Shown here: piece after piece, positions 1 through 5,557 of the stretch
Layout: every line of letters begins with the position of its first letter
Position numbering within the stretch: position 1 is the first letter of the stretch
DNA from: Bacillota bacterium
Lineage (GTDB): Bacteria > Bacillota > Clostridia > Clostridiales > Clostridiaceae
Reading direction: 5' to 3'
NCBI GenBank assembly: GCA_030706065.1
Contig: JAUZPH010000227.1
Span: 1-6,266 of the forward strand
Length of the DNA: 6,266 bases
Notes under the pieces: generated by a model
What the model was told of the DNA's origin: nothing
Database searches by the model: none
What the model saw: the letters and a program-made list of their open reading frames with translations, nothing else
Made by a program: the position numbers and the translations under genes

Positions 1-12
1 ATTTTTATTACT

Positions 13-24
13 TTCTATATAGGT
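13..24. repeat. 12-bp direct repeat TTCTATATAGGT, left copy
   Basis: The sequence TTCTATATAGGT occurs here and again at 222-233, where it spans the right border of the 129-229 palindrome. The left copy could be the right end of another copy of the same element lying mostly outside the window. Further inward the match weakens: the 12 bases ending at position 20 agree with the palindrome's right arm at only 8 of 12 places. A chance match in AT-rich DNA is possible. Confidence 0.35.
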
Positions 25-35
25 AGTAGTTTATT

Positions 36-81
36 AGCCCTTGGTAATTCAGAATAATCTGGTTTTACTAAGGGCTTTTTT
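36..81 (+). terminator. Rho-independent terminator of an upstream gene
   Basis: The arm AGCCCTTGGTAA (36-47) pairs with TTACTAAGGGCT (65-76) over 12 positions with one G-T wobble. The loop contains a second small stem, CAGA (50-53) with TCTG (58-61). A run of six T (76-81) follows at once. This is a textbook intrinsic terminator for plus-strand transcription. The gene it ends must lie left of position 1, since no coding frame leads into it within the window. Confidence 0.9.
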
Positions 82-128
82 ATTAACAATATTCTTGTAA
101 TGAAAAAATTGACTTTCGGTAGGAAACA

Positions 129-229
129 ATATAGAACCCAAAAAGTCTATTACATTCTGCTCTCGCAAAAATCCGTGAAGATTGGATATTTTGCTCGGCA
201 CAATGTAAGACTTTTAATGGGTTCTATAT
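129..229. repeat. Large imperfect palindrome (MITE-like element or structured RNA)
   Basis: The outer arms are perfect: ATATAGAACCCA (129-140) is the reverse complement of TGGGTTCTATAT (218-229). Pairing continues inward after a TT bulge (216-217) with AAAAGTCT (141-148) against 208-215. After an AT bulge (149-150), TACATT (151-156) pairs with 202-207. Further in, TGC (158-160) pairs with 198-200, GCAAAA (165-170) with 189-194, and ATCC (171-174) with 184-187, leaving a 9-base loop at 175-183. That gives about 39 pairs in 101 bases. No T-run follows the right arm, so it is not an ordinary terminator. TA dinucleotides at 130-131 and 227-228 could be a target duplication, as left by IS630/mariner-type elements, but they are also part of the symmetry, so this is not decisive. 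There is no room for a transposase. A non-coding RNA is the alternative reading. Confidence 0.7.
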
Positions 230-306
230 AGGTGAGCGGTGGAACAAATACCATCCTGTAAATTGACCTCCCATTTAATATACTTAGAGAAATTAATATA
301 TATGAG

Positions 307-693
307 GTGTCGGATGATGAAACTGCAACAACTGAGGAAAAGAAAACTACACTTGTAGGAATTAGCAGTGCGATACTTAAAGGTGATGGACTAAGAATAA
401 ATCAATTTGTGCAAACATTTTTCAATGAGGGTTTTATAATTACAGCAATGAAGCTTAAATATAATCACAAGACAGAAGCTAAAAGTATTGTAGTGGAGAT
501 TAATTTTTCAAATTCTGATATTAGAATTGATATTAATAAAACCTACCTAGAAGAAGAAGGGGTTGAGGTCATCACACCACTTTCATTTAGCGAGCAAGAC
601 GAAACAATTAAACTATTCCAGAATGTAGCTTATCAGGTATATAACGAACTATTGGAAAAACAGAAACGAGAAGCATTAGTAATTAATATATAG
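307..693 (+). CDS. Hypothetical protein, 128 aa
   Basis: I do not recognise this protein. It is a soluble, mixed-charge sequence with no signal peptide or membrane segment. It has an acidic, Thr/Glu/Lys-rich N-terminus (residues 1-15) and then a compact region (about 17-100) with alternating hydrophobic stretches, such as SIVVEINF near residue 60, that looks like mixed alpha/beta. A Glu/Lys-rich helix lies near the C-terminus (about 100-124). The only usable start in frame is GTG at 307, and no good ribosome binding site precedes it. GAGGTG at 304-309 is better spaced for an ATG at 314 in another frame, which stops after 14 codons. The frame also stays open upstream to 262, just after a TAA at 259-261, and that extension reads like protein. 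The true N-terminus is therefore uncertain, and the gene may be 5'-damaged. It lies in AT-rich DNA between a palindromic repeat and a likely relic, with no functional partner nearby. Confidence 0.55.
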   Translation: MSDDETATTEEKKTTLVGISSAILKGDGLRINQFVQTFFNEGFIITAMKLKYNHKTEAKSIVVEINFSNSDIRIDINKTYLEEEGVEVITPLSFSEQDETIKLFQNVAYQVYNELLEKQKREALVINI

Positions 694-810
694 AATTTTA
701 ATATGTAATGTTTAAAAAATGGTTAAAAACTGAAATGTAGATTTGTACTCTATTTATTAGGGTGTCTTTTATTAAAGAATAGAAAGTTCTGAGTTTAATC
801 GTAATCGGCA

Positions 811-1005
811 TTGGTAAAATATAAGCTATGGCTTAATTATGAGATACTTCTTGACACGTTCCCACTTTTGAGTGATGAATTCTTGTCAAGGAGGGATGCA
901 AAATTGACTGAGGAACAAAAAGAAAAGATTAAACAAATGCGGCAGCGAGGAATAGGTTATAATATGTATCGCAGGATTGAGAAAGATGGCTTTTTATCTA
1001 AATAG
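811..1005 (+). pseudogene. Probable relic of a helix-turn-helix DNA-binding protein
   Basis: This is a 64-codon frame starting with TTG, with no recognisable ribosome binding site and an in-frame stop at 802-804. Residues 32-49 (KLTEEQKEKIKQMRQRGI) resemble the first helices of the helix-turn-helix found in resolvase-linked and sigma-like small proteins of Clostridia, where a GxGYxxIA-type turn and a recognition helix normally follow. Here the similarity breaks off after GIGY and the last 15 residues look unrelated, as if the recognition helix had been lost. Its end overlaps the end of the convergent AraC gene by 8 bp. It could instead be a real small protein or a chance frame; the family link is an inference from sequence feel only. 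Confidence 0.3.
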
Positions 1006-1864
1006 AGCGCTCTGAGAACAATTTTAAATACTGCTTGGGGGTAACACCCCTGTATTTTTTAAAGGTCTTGATAAAATAGCTTGTATCATTAAAGCCGCAG
1101 TTCAGGGCGATTTCTGTTATTGATGCATCTGTAGAAACAAGCTGTGCACAGGAAGATTCAATCCGGTAGTAGTTTAAGTAATCAATGGGGGTTCTCTGGG
1201 TCATTTCACGGAAAAATCGGCAAAAGTACTTTGGTGTCATACCGGAGGCCTTTGACAGGTCCTCCAGGGTCACGGCTTCAGGATACTTTTCTTCAATTAA
1301 AGAGAGTACATTTTTGAATTGACTTATTCTTTGTCGATTTTTTGGTGTACTTACTTTTGGAGTACTGTATAAACGATGTTCCAGAATGATGCCCAATAAA
1401 TGAAATAATGAGCCCTGGGTGACGAATTCATAACCGGTTTTCTTTTGGCCCATTGCCTCAAACAAATAACTGCACACAGCCCGCAGCTCCGGAAGGTCAT
1501 CGGGTAAAAGTGAATATATTACCATGGAATGGTTGAATATGTCTTGTATCTGCCTGCTGCAGATATTATTCTCCTTTAAAAGTGACTTCATATCAAATAC
1601 AATACATTCATAGTCACAGTCAAGCGGGGTTCCGCCGTGAAGGACTCCACCATGTATAAATACGATATCGCTCTTTCCTACCTTCAATTCGTTCCCGTCA
1701 AGGGTCAGCAGCAGTTCACCTTTTCTAACTCTCATAATCTCATATTCCGTATGCCAATGATAGGACATGTTATATCTTGGATGTGAAGAGGTTACATGAT
1801 AATAGGCTATCGGAAAATCAAGAGTTCCGTGCTGTATTTGTTCCTTATAATCAAGATATTTCAA
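998..1864 (-). CDS. AraC-family transcriptional regulator, likely of the fucose operon
   Basis: A 288-aa cytoplasmic regulator of the usual AraC/XylS two-domain length. The N-terminal part (about 15-95) is a cupin-like sugar-sensing domain with HWHTEYE at 36-42 and HGGVLHGG at 71-78. The C-terminal part (about 180-284) carries two helix-turn-helix motifs: TLEDLSKASGMTPKYFCRFF (199-218), and residues 249-283 with the conserved EIALNCGF and the terminal VTPKQYLK. The start is TTG at 1864-1862. It is supported by a G-rich site (GGGGGG, 1879-1874 read on this strand) 9 bases upstream and by the DFPIAYYHV segment that normally lies close to the N-terminus; the next ATG, at codon 33, would cut into the cupin. 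The gene is divergent from fucI, which suggests it senses L-fucose or a pathway intermediate and controls that operon. AraC regulators of this architecture are usually activators, but the effector cannot be read from sequence. No clear terminator follows its stop. Confidence 0.9.
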   Translation of the reverse strand: MKYLDYKEQIQHGTLDFPIAYYHVTSSHPRYNMSYHWHTEYEIMRVRKGELLLTLDGNELKVGKSDIVFIHGGVLHGGTPLDCDYECIVFDMKSLLKENNICSRQIQDIFNHSMVIYSLLPDDLPELRAVCSYLFEAMGQKKTGYEFVTQGSLFHLLGIILEHRLYSTPKVSTPKNRQRISQFKNVLSLIEEKYPEAVTLEDLSKASGMTPKYFCRFFREMTQRTPIDYLNYYRIESSCAQLVSTDASITEIALNCGFNDTSYFIKTFKKYRGVTPKQYLKLFSERSI

Positions 1865-1956
1865 GATAAAGTTCCCCCCGCGGTTTTTATTTTACAAATG
1901 AAGATTATCAGTATTTATCATCCGAATAAAAAGTGAATATTGTTATATATTTGGCT

Positions 1957-1965
1957 ATTATAACA
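1957..1965 (-). promoter_or_regulatory. Putative extended -10 promoter of the AraC-family gene
   Basis: Read on the minus strand, TATAAT lies at 1962-1957 and is preceded by TGT at 1965-1963, giving the extended -10 form TGnTATAAT. The -35 position (1985-1980) reads TACTAT, a poor match, which is usual for extended -10 promoters. Transcription would start near 1950 and leave a leader of about 85 bases before the TTG start. That leader contains ATTATCA and TTTATCA (plus-strand 1904-1910 and 1914-1920), repeated one helical turn apart, of unknown meaning. Confidence 0.5.
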
Positions 1966-1980
1966 CAAGAAATTATAAAA

Positions 1981-2007
1981 TAGTAGAGGTATACTACAAT
2001 TGTACAA
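1981..2007. promoter_or_regulatory. Candidate regulator binding region upstream of fucI
   Basis: Two short symmetrical sequences lie next to each other between the divergent promoters. TAGTA (1981-1985) is complementary to TACTA (1992-1996) around GAGGTA, and TTGTACAA (2000-2007) is a perfect 8-bp palindrome. They end 16 bases before the fucI -35 box, a usual position for an activator of the AraC type. Such regulators often use direct rather than inverted repeats, so assignment to the neighbouring AraC protein is a guess. No catabolite-response (cre) site was seen in this intergenic region. Confidence 0.3.
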
Positions 2008-2023
2008 ATAAAGTGGACAGTCT

Positions 2024-2052
2024 TTGAGAATCATTATTTAAATAAATATAAT
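2024..2052 (+). promoter_or_regulatory. Sigma-A-type promoter of the fuc operon
   Basis: TTGAGA (2024-2029) is separated by 17 bases from TATAAT (2047-2052), a near-consensus vegetative promoter. Transcription would start near 2059, leaving a leader of roughly 25 bases before the fucI ATG. That is too short for a riboswitch, so control is expected at initiation, through proteins bound at or upstream of the promoter. Confidence 0.75.
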
Positions 2053-2082
2053 ATAAGAAAGTGAATTTTGGAGGGATTTATT

Positions 2083-3876
2083 ATGTCAAAGAGCAGACTC
2101 CTTGGAGAATATCCTGTAATCGGTATCAGGCCTACCATTGACGCCAGAAGAGGTGCAATAAAGGTCAGAGAATCACTGGAAGAGCAGACGATGAATATGG
2201 CAAAAGCTGCAGCGGACCTCTTCACCGGCAATTTGAAATATTCAAACGGAGAACCGGTAAAGGTAGTAGTTGCTGATACTACCATCGGGAGAGTGGCAGA
2301 GGCGGCGGCCTGTGCAGATAAATTCAGAAAAGAAGGCGTGGATATTACTCTTACGGTTACTCCCTGCTGGTGCTATGGCGCAGAAACCATGGACATGGAC
2401 CCCATGACCATTAAAGGAGTATGGGGCTTTAACGGTACCGAAAGGCCGGGGGCAGTTTATCTGGCATCGGTTCTTGCAACCCATGCACAAAAGGGGCTTC
2501 CAGCCTTCGGCATATACGGACATGATGTACAAAATGCCGATGATACGGAAATTCCGGAGGATGTGAAGGAAAAGCTGTTGAGATTTGGCAGAGCAGCAGT
2601 GGCTGCAGCTACCATGAGAGGTAAATCCTATCTGCAGATCGGTTCTATCTGCATGGGTATCGGAGGTTCAATTATTGATCCTGCCTTTATCGAGGAATAT
2701 CTGGGAATGAGGGTGGAATCCGTGGATGAAGTTGAAATCATAAGAAGAATGACAGAAGGAATCTATGATGAGGCAGAGTTTCAAAGGGCTTTGGCATGGA
2801 CAGAGGAAAAGTGCATGGAAGGCTTTGACAAGAACCCGGAAGCTGTTCAGAAGTCAAGGGAGCAGAAGGATGCAGACTGGGAGTTTGTGGTCAAGATGAT
2901 GTGCATCATCAAGGATTTGATGAACGGAAATGAAAATCTACCGCTGGGCTGTGAAGAAGAAAAAGCTGGACATAATGCCATTGCGGCAGGTTTCCAGGGA
3001 CAGAGGCAGTGGACTGATTTTTACCCTAATTGCGACTTCCCGGAAGCACTGCTTAACACCTCCTTTGACTGGAATGGCGCAAGAGAGCCATATATCCTTG
3101 CAACGGAGAACGATGTATTGAACGGTATCGGCATGCTCTTCGGTAAATTATTGACCAATACCGCCCAGATATTTGCAGATGTTCGAACATACTGGAGCCC
3201 GGAAGCAGTAAAGAAGGCAGCAGGCTATGACCTTGAGGGTGCGGCAAAGGAATCAAAGGGCTTTATTCACCTCATAAATTCAGGTGCAGCCTGCCTGGAT
3301 GCCTGCGGCGAGGCAAAGGATGAGGAAGGTAAGGGAATTATGAAGGCCTGGTATGATGTAACGCCGGAGGACCAGGAAGCTATTTTAAAGGCAACTACAT
3401 GGAATGCGGCAGACAACGGTTATTTCAGAGGCGGCGGTTATTCTTCAAGATTCCTGACAAGGGCTGAGATGCCTGTAACCATGATGAGGCTGAACCTTGT
3501 AAAGGGCCTGGGCCCAGTGCTTCAGCTAGTGGAGGGATATACGGTGAACCTCCCGGAAGAAGTATCCGATAAATTGTGGAAAAGAACTGATTACACATGG
3601 CCCTGCACATGGTTCGCACCAAGGCTTACAGGAAAAGGAGCCTTTACCTCAGCCTACGATGTAATGAATAACTGGGGGGCAAATCACGGCGCAATCAGTT
3701 ATGGCCACATCGGAGCGGATATCATTACATTATGCTCCATATTAAGAATTCCGGTATGCATGCATAATGTGCCCGAAGAAAAAATATTCCGACCAGCAGC
3801 CTGGAATGCCTTTGGAATGGATAAAGAAGGACAGGACTATAGGGCCTGTGCTGCATATGGACCAATGTACAAATAG
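2083..3876 (+). CDS. fucI: L-fucose isomerase
   Basis: Converts L-fucose to L-fuculose, and usually D-arabinose to D-ribulose, in the cytoplasm with Mn2+; it is the first step of fucose breakdown. The product is 597 aa, close to the 591 aa of the E. coli enzyme, and colinear with it. The metal ligands known in E. coli (Glu337, Asp361, His528) correspond here to Glu342 in ATEND, Asp366 in FADVRTYW and His535 in NWGANHG. Other family signatures are MRGKSYLQIGSICMGIGGS (from residue 178), EYFRGGGYSSRFLT-like YFRGGGYSSRFLT, WFAPRLTGKG and the terminal GQDYRACAAYGPMYK. The ATG at 2083 is preferred over an in-frame TTG at 2068 because GGAGGG (2070-2075) sits 7 bases before it and MSKSRLLGEYP matches the usual N-terminus. 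First gene of the operon, 17 bp before the kinase. All key residues are present and the gene looks intact. Confidence 0.97.
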   Translation: MSKSRLLGEYPVIGIRPTIDARRGAIKVRESLEEQTMNMAKAAADLFTGNLKYSNGEPVKVVVADTTIGRVAEAAACADKFRKEGVDITLTVTPCWCYGAETMDMDPMTIKGVWGFNGTERPGAVYLASVLATHAQKGLPAFGIYGHDVQNADDTEIPEDVKEKLLRFGRAAVAAATMRGKSYLQIGSICMGIGGSIIDPAFIEEYLGMRVESVDEVEIIRRMTEGIYDEAEFQRALAWTEEKCMEGFDKNPEAVQKSREQKDADWEFVVKMMCIIKDLMNGNENLPLGCEEEKAGHNAIAAGFQGQRQWTDFYPNCDFPEALLNTSFDWNGAREPYILATENDVLNGIGMLFGKLLTNTAQIFADVRTYWSPEAVKKAAGYDLEGAAKESKGFIHLINSGAACLDACGEAKDEEGKGIMKAWYDVTPEDQEAILKATTWNAADNGYFRGGGYSSRFLTRAEMPVTMMRLNLVKGLGPVLQLVEGYTVNLPEEVSDKLWKRTDYTWPCTWFAPRLTGKGAFTSAYDVMNNWGANHGAISYGHIGADIITLCSILRIPVCMHNVPEEKIFRPAAWNAFGMDKEGQDYRACAAYGPMYK

Positions 3877-3893
3877 GTACAGCAGGTGTTGAT

Positions 3894-5378
3894 ATGGAAG
3901 CATTGAATTCAGAAAAAAGAGTATTGGCCTTTGACTTTGGAGCCTCAGGCGGTAGGGCTATTCTCGGGACTTTCGACGGGAAGGCCATTCATATGGAGGA
4001 GATTCATAGATTCTCAAATGACCCTGTTACAGTGAACAGTACAATGTATTGGGATGTACTAAGATTATTCTTTGAAATAAAGCAGAGTCTGATAAAGGCA
4101 AAGCAGCACGGAAGAATTGACAGTATTGGAATAGACACATGGGGGGTGGATTTCGGCCTGTTGGATAAGGAAGGAATGCTGCTTGAAAACCCAGTACACT
4201 ACAGAGATGGAAGAACCGCCGGGATGATGGAAAAAAGCTTTGAGAAGCTCAATAAGGACGAGTTCTACAATATAACCGGCAACCAGTTTATGGAGATAAA
4301 TACGGCCTTCCAGCTCCTGTCGTTAAGCGAAAAGAGGAGGCATCTGCTGGAAAGAGCAGATACCGTGCTTCTGATGCCGGACCTGTTCAATTATTTCCTC
4401 ACCGGTAAAAGGACTACGGAGTATTCCATTGCGTCAACGACTCAGCTTTTGGATGCAAATAAGAGGATATGGTCGGAAAAGGTCATTGAGGCATTGGAAT
4501 TGCCCAAAAGACTTTTTACAGATATAGTGCCAAGCGGAACTGTAATTGGAGCATTGTCAGATGAAATATGCAGTGAACTGGAGATTGACAGTACTGATGT
4601 TGTTGCCGTTGCAGGACATGACACCCAGAGTGCCTTAATTTCAGTACCGGCGGAGGAGAAGGATATTATATTCTTGAGCTGTGGAACCTGGTCCCTTCTT
4701 GGGACTGAACTTGAGGAGCCAGTTATAAATGAAAAATCAAGTGCCTATAATATCACCAATGAAGGTGCTTATGGAAATAAGGTATCCTTTTTGAAAAATA
4801 TCATTGGCCTGTGGCTTGTACAAGAGAGCCGGAGGCAATGGATAAGAGAAGGAAGAGAATTCAGCTTTGGCGAACTTGAAGAGGAGGCACTCTCTTCAAG
4901 GCCCCTGCAGTGCTTTATAGATCCGGATGACCCCATATTCGTGCCGGCTGGAAATATACCTCTTAGAGTTCTGGAGTACTGTCTGAAAACCGGCCAGCAC
5001 GTGCCGCAGAATGAAGGGGAGATAGTCCGCTGCATATATGAGAGCCTTGCGTTAAAGTACAGATATTCTTTAGAGCAGATAAAAGAGTGTACAAAAAAAG
5101 AATATAGTACTATCTACATGGTTGGAGGGGGCATACAGAGCGGGCTGCTGTGCCAGATGACGGCAAATGCCAGCTGGTGTAATGTCTCCGCAGGTCCGGT
5201 AGAGGCTACGGTTTTAGGCAATATGGCAGTCCAACTGATAGCAAAGGGGCAGATAAAAGATCTGAAAGAAGCCCGCAGAATGATCCGGGATTCTCAGAAT
5301 GTATTATATTATACACCGGAAGATTCCGTTCTCTGGGATAGTACTTACAAAAGATTTAAGGAGGTTATAGGATGTTGA
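3894..5378 (+). CDS. fucK: FGGY-family sugar kinase, rhamnulokinase (RhaB) type, acting as L-fuculokinase
   Basis: Phosphorylates L-fuculose to L-fuculose-1-phosphate with ATP, by position between the isomerase and the aldolase. The 494-aa sequence follows E. coli RhaB (489 aa) along its length rather than E. coli FucK. Shared landmarks are the phosphate-binding FDFGASGGR (13-21), IDSIGIDTWGVDFGLLD, PVHYRDGRT, LLMPDLFNYFLTGK, the catalytic aspartate in AGHDTQSA (Asp243), SCGTWSLLG (from 262), NITNEGAYG, the second-domain GGGIQS (411-416) and AGPVEATVLGN. Domain order is the normal FGGY N-domain (about 9-245) then C-domain (about 255-455). The start is ATG at 3894 with only a weak AGGTG site 5 bases upstream, so translation may depend partly on coupling to fucI, which ends 17 bp earlier. 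The stop overlaps the fucU remnant start by 7 bp. Activity on L-rhamnulose cannot be excluded; the fucose role rests on operon context. Confidence 0.9.
   Translation: MEALNSEKRVLAFDFGASGGRAILGTFDGKAIHMEEIHRFSNDPVTVNSTMYWDVLRLFFEIKQSLIKAKQHGRIDSIGIDTWGVDFGLLDKEGMLLENPVHYRDGRTAGMMEKSFEKLNKDEFYNITGNQFMEINTAFQLLSLSEKRRHLLERADTVLLMPDLFNYFLTGKRTTEYSIASTTQLLDANKRIWSEKVIEALELPKRLFTDIVPSGTVIGALSDEICSELEIDSTDVVAVAGHDTQSALISVPAEEKDIIFLSCGTWSLLGTELEEPVINEKSSAYNITNEGAYGNKVSFLKNIIGLWLVQESRRQWIREGREFSFGELEEEALSSRPLQCFIDPDDPIFVPAGNIPLRVLEYCLKTGQHVPQNEGEIVRCIYESLALKYRYSLEQIKECTKKEYSTIYMVGGGIQSGLLCQMTANASWCNVSAGPVEATVLGNMAVQLIAKGQIKDLKEARRMIRDSQNVLYYTPEDSVLWDSTYKRFKEVIGC
5357..5364 (+). promoter_or_regulatory. 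Strong ribosome binding site kept before the truncated fucU
   Basis: TAAGGAGG lies inside the last codons of the kinase gene, 7 bases before the ATG at 5372. It is a better site than the one in front of the kinase, so the shortened fucU is probably still translated. Confidence 0.75.
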
Positions 5379-5488
5379 AATGGATACCGAAATTTCTCTC
5401 ACCGGAACTCTTAAAGGTTTTATGTGAAATGGGACATAGTGATAAAATCGTTAGCTTTTTCGAAGCTCCGGAGAAAGAGCATCCATAA
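5372..5488 (+). pseudogene. fucU: Truncated L-fucose mutarotase (FucU/RbsD family), 38 codons left
   Basis: FucU interconverts the alpha and beta anomers of L-fucose and feeds the alpha form to the isomerase; the intact protein is about 140 aa. Here residues 1-27 match the FucU N-terminus, including LSPELLKVLCEMGH (9-22), which is nearly the same as LSPELLKVLAEMGH-type sequences in other species. The match stops after DKIV. Eleven more residues (SFFEAPEKEHP) lead to TAA at 5486-5488. Everything after the first helix is absent, including the active-site His of the conserved DAHFP segment and the C-terminal half. No frame in 5489-5557 restores it, so this is a deletion or replacement and not a frameshift. 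The tail faintly recalls the FxFYERAKKA segment near the FucU C-terminus, which would fit an internal in-frame deletion, but this is weak. The start overlaps the kinase stop by 7 bp and is preceded by a strong binding site. The product should lack mutarotase activity. Confidence 0.8.
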
Positions 5489-5508
5489 TTGTCCATTGTC
5501 AATTCAAA
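5488..5508. repeat. Short tandem heptamer repeat (ATTGTCC-ATTGTCA-ATTCAAA)
   Basis: Two heptamers, ATTGTCC and ATTGTCA, stand in tandem and are followed by the decayed unit ATTCAAA. The first overlaps the last base of the fucU-remnant stop codon. Tandem ATTGTCA/TTGACAA heptamers are known as small dispersed repeats in various bacterial genomes. Here the array is short and could be chance, but it lies just where the fucU coding sequence has been lost. Confidence 0.4.
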
Positions 5509-5557
5509 TCAATATTAGATGTTGCATATAATCCGGATTTTGGAAGGAGATTTATTC

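Noticed and set aside
100..231. 43-codon plus-strand frame from ATG at 100 to TAG at 229-231
   Set aside because: It lies almost wholly over the palindrome, has no ribosome binding site and a Lys/Arg/Tyr-rich composition without a known motif. It is more likely a by-product of the repeat, and is mentioned only as part of the upstream frame finding.
314..358. 14-codon frame (ATG at 314) with GAGGTG at 304-309
   Set aside because: Spacing is acceptable, but the peptide is tiny and lies in another frame of the 128-aa gene; nothing suggests a leader peptide.
1004..1013. AGAGCGCTCT palindrome as terminator between the convergent genes
   Set aside because: It lies inside the last codons of the AraC gene, has no loop and no adjacent T-run in the needed position.
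2034..3988. Several 60-96 codon frames on the minus strand opposite fucI and the fucK start
   Set aside because: They lie antisense to a conserved isomerase, lack start signals and show no recognisable protein features; they are shadow frames.
4442..5035. Minus-strand frames opposite the kinase gene
   Set aside because: Low-complexity Ser/Pro-rich translations antisense to conserved FGGY kinase motifs; shadow frames.
5489..5557. Search for the missing part of fucU in other frames (frameshift explanation)
   Set aside because: None of the three plus frames gives FucU-like sequence and only 69 bp remain before fucA, so about 100 codons are truly absent.
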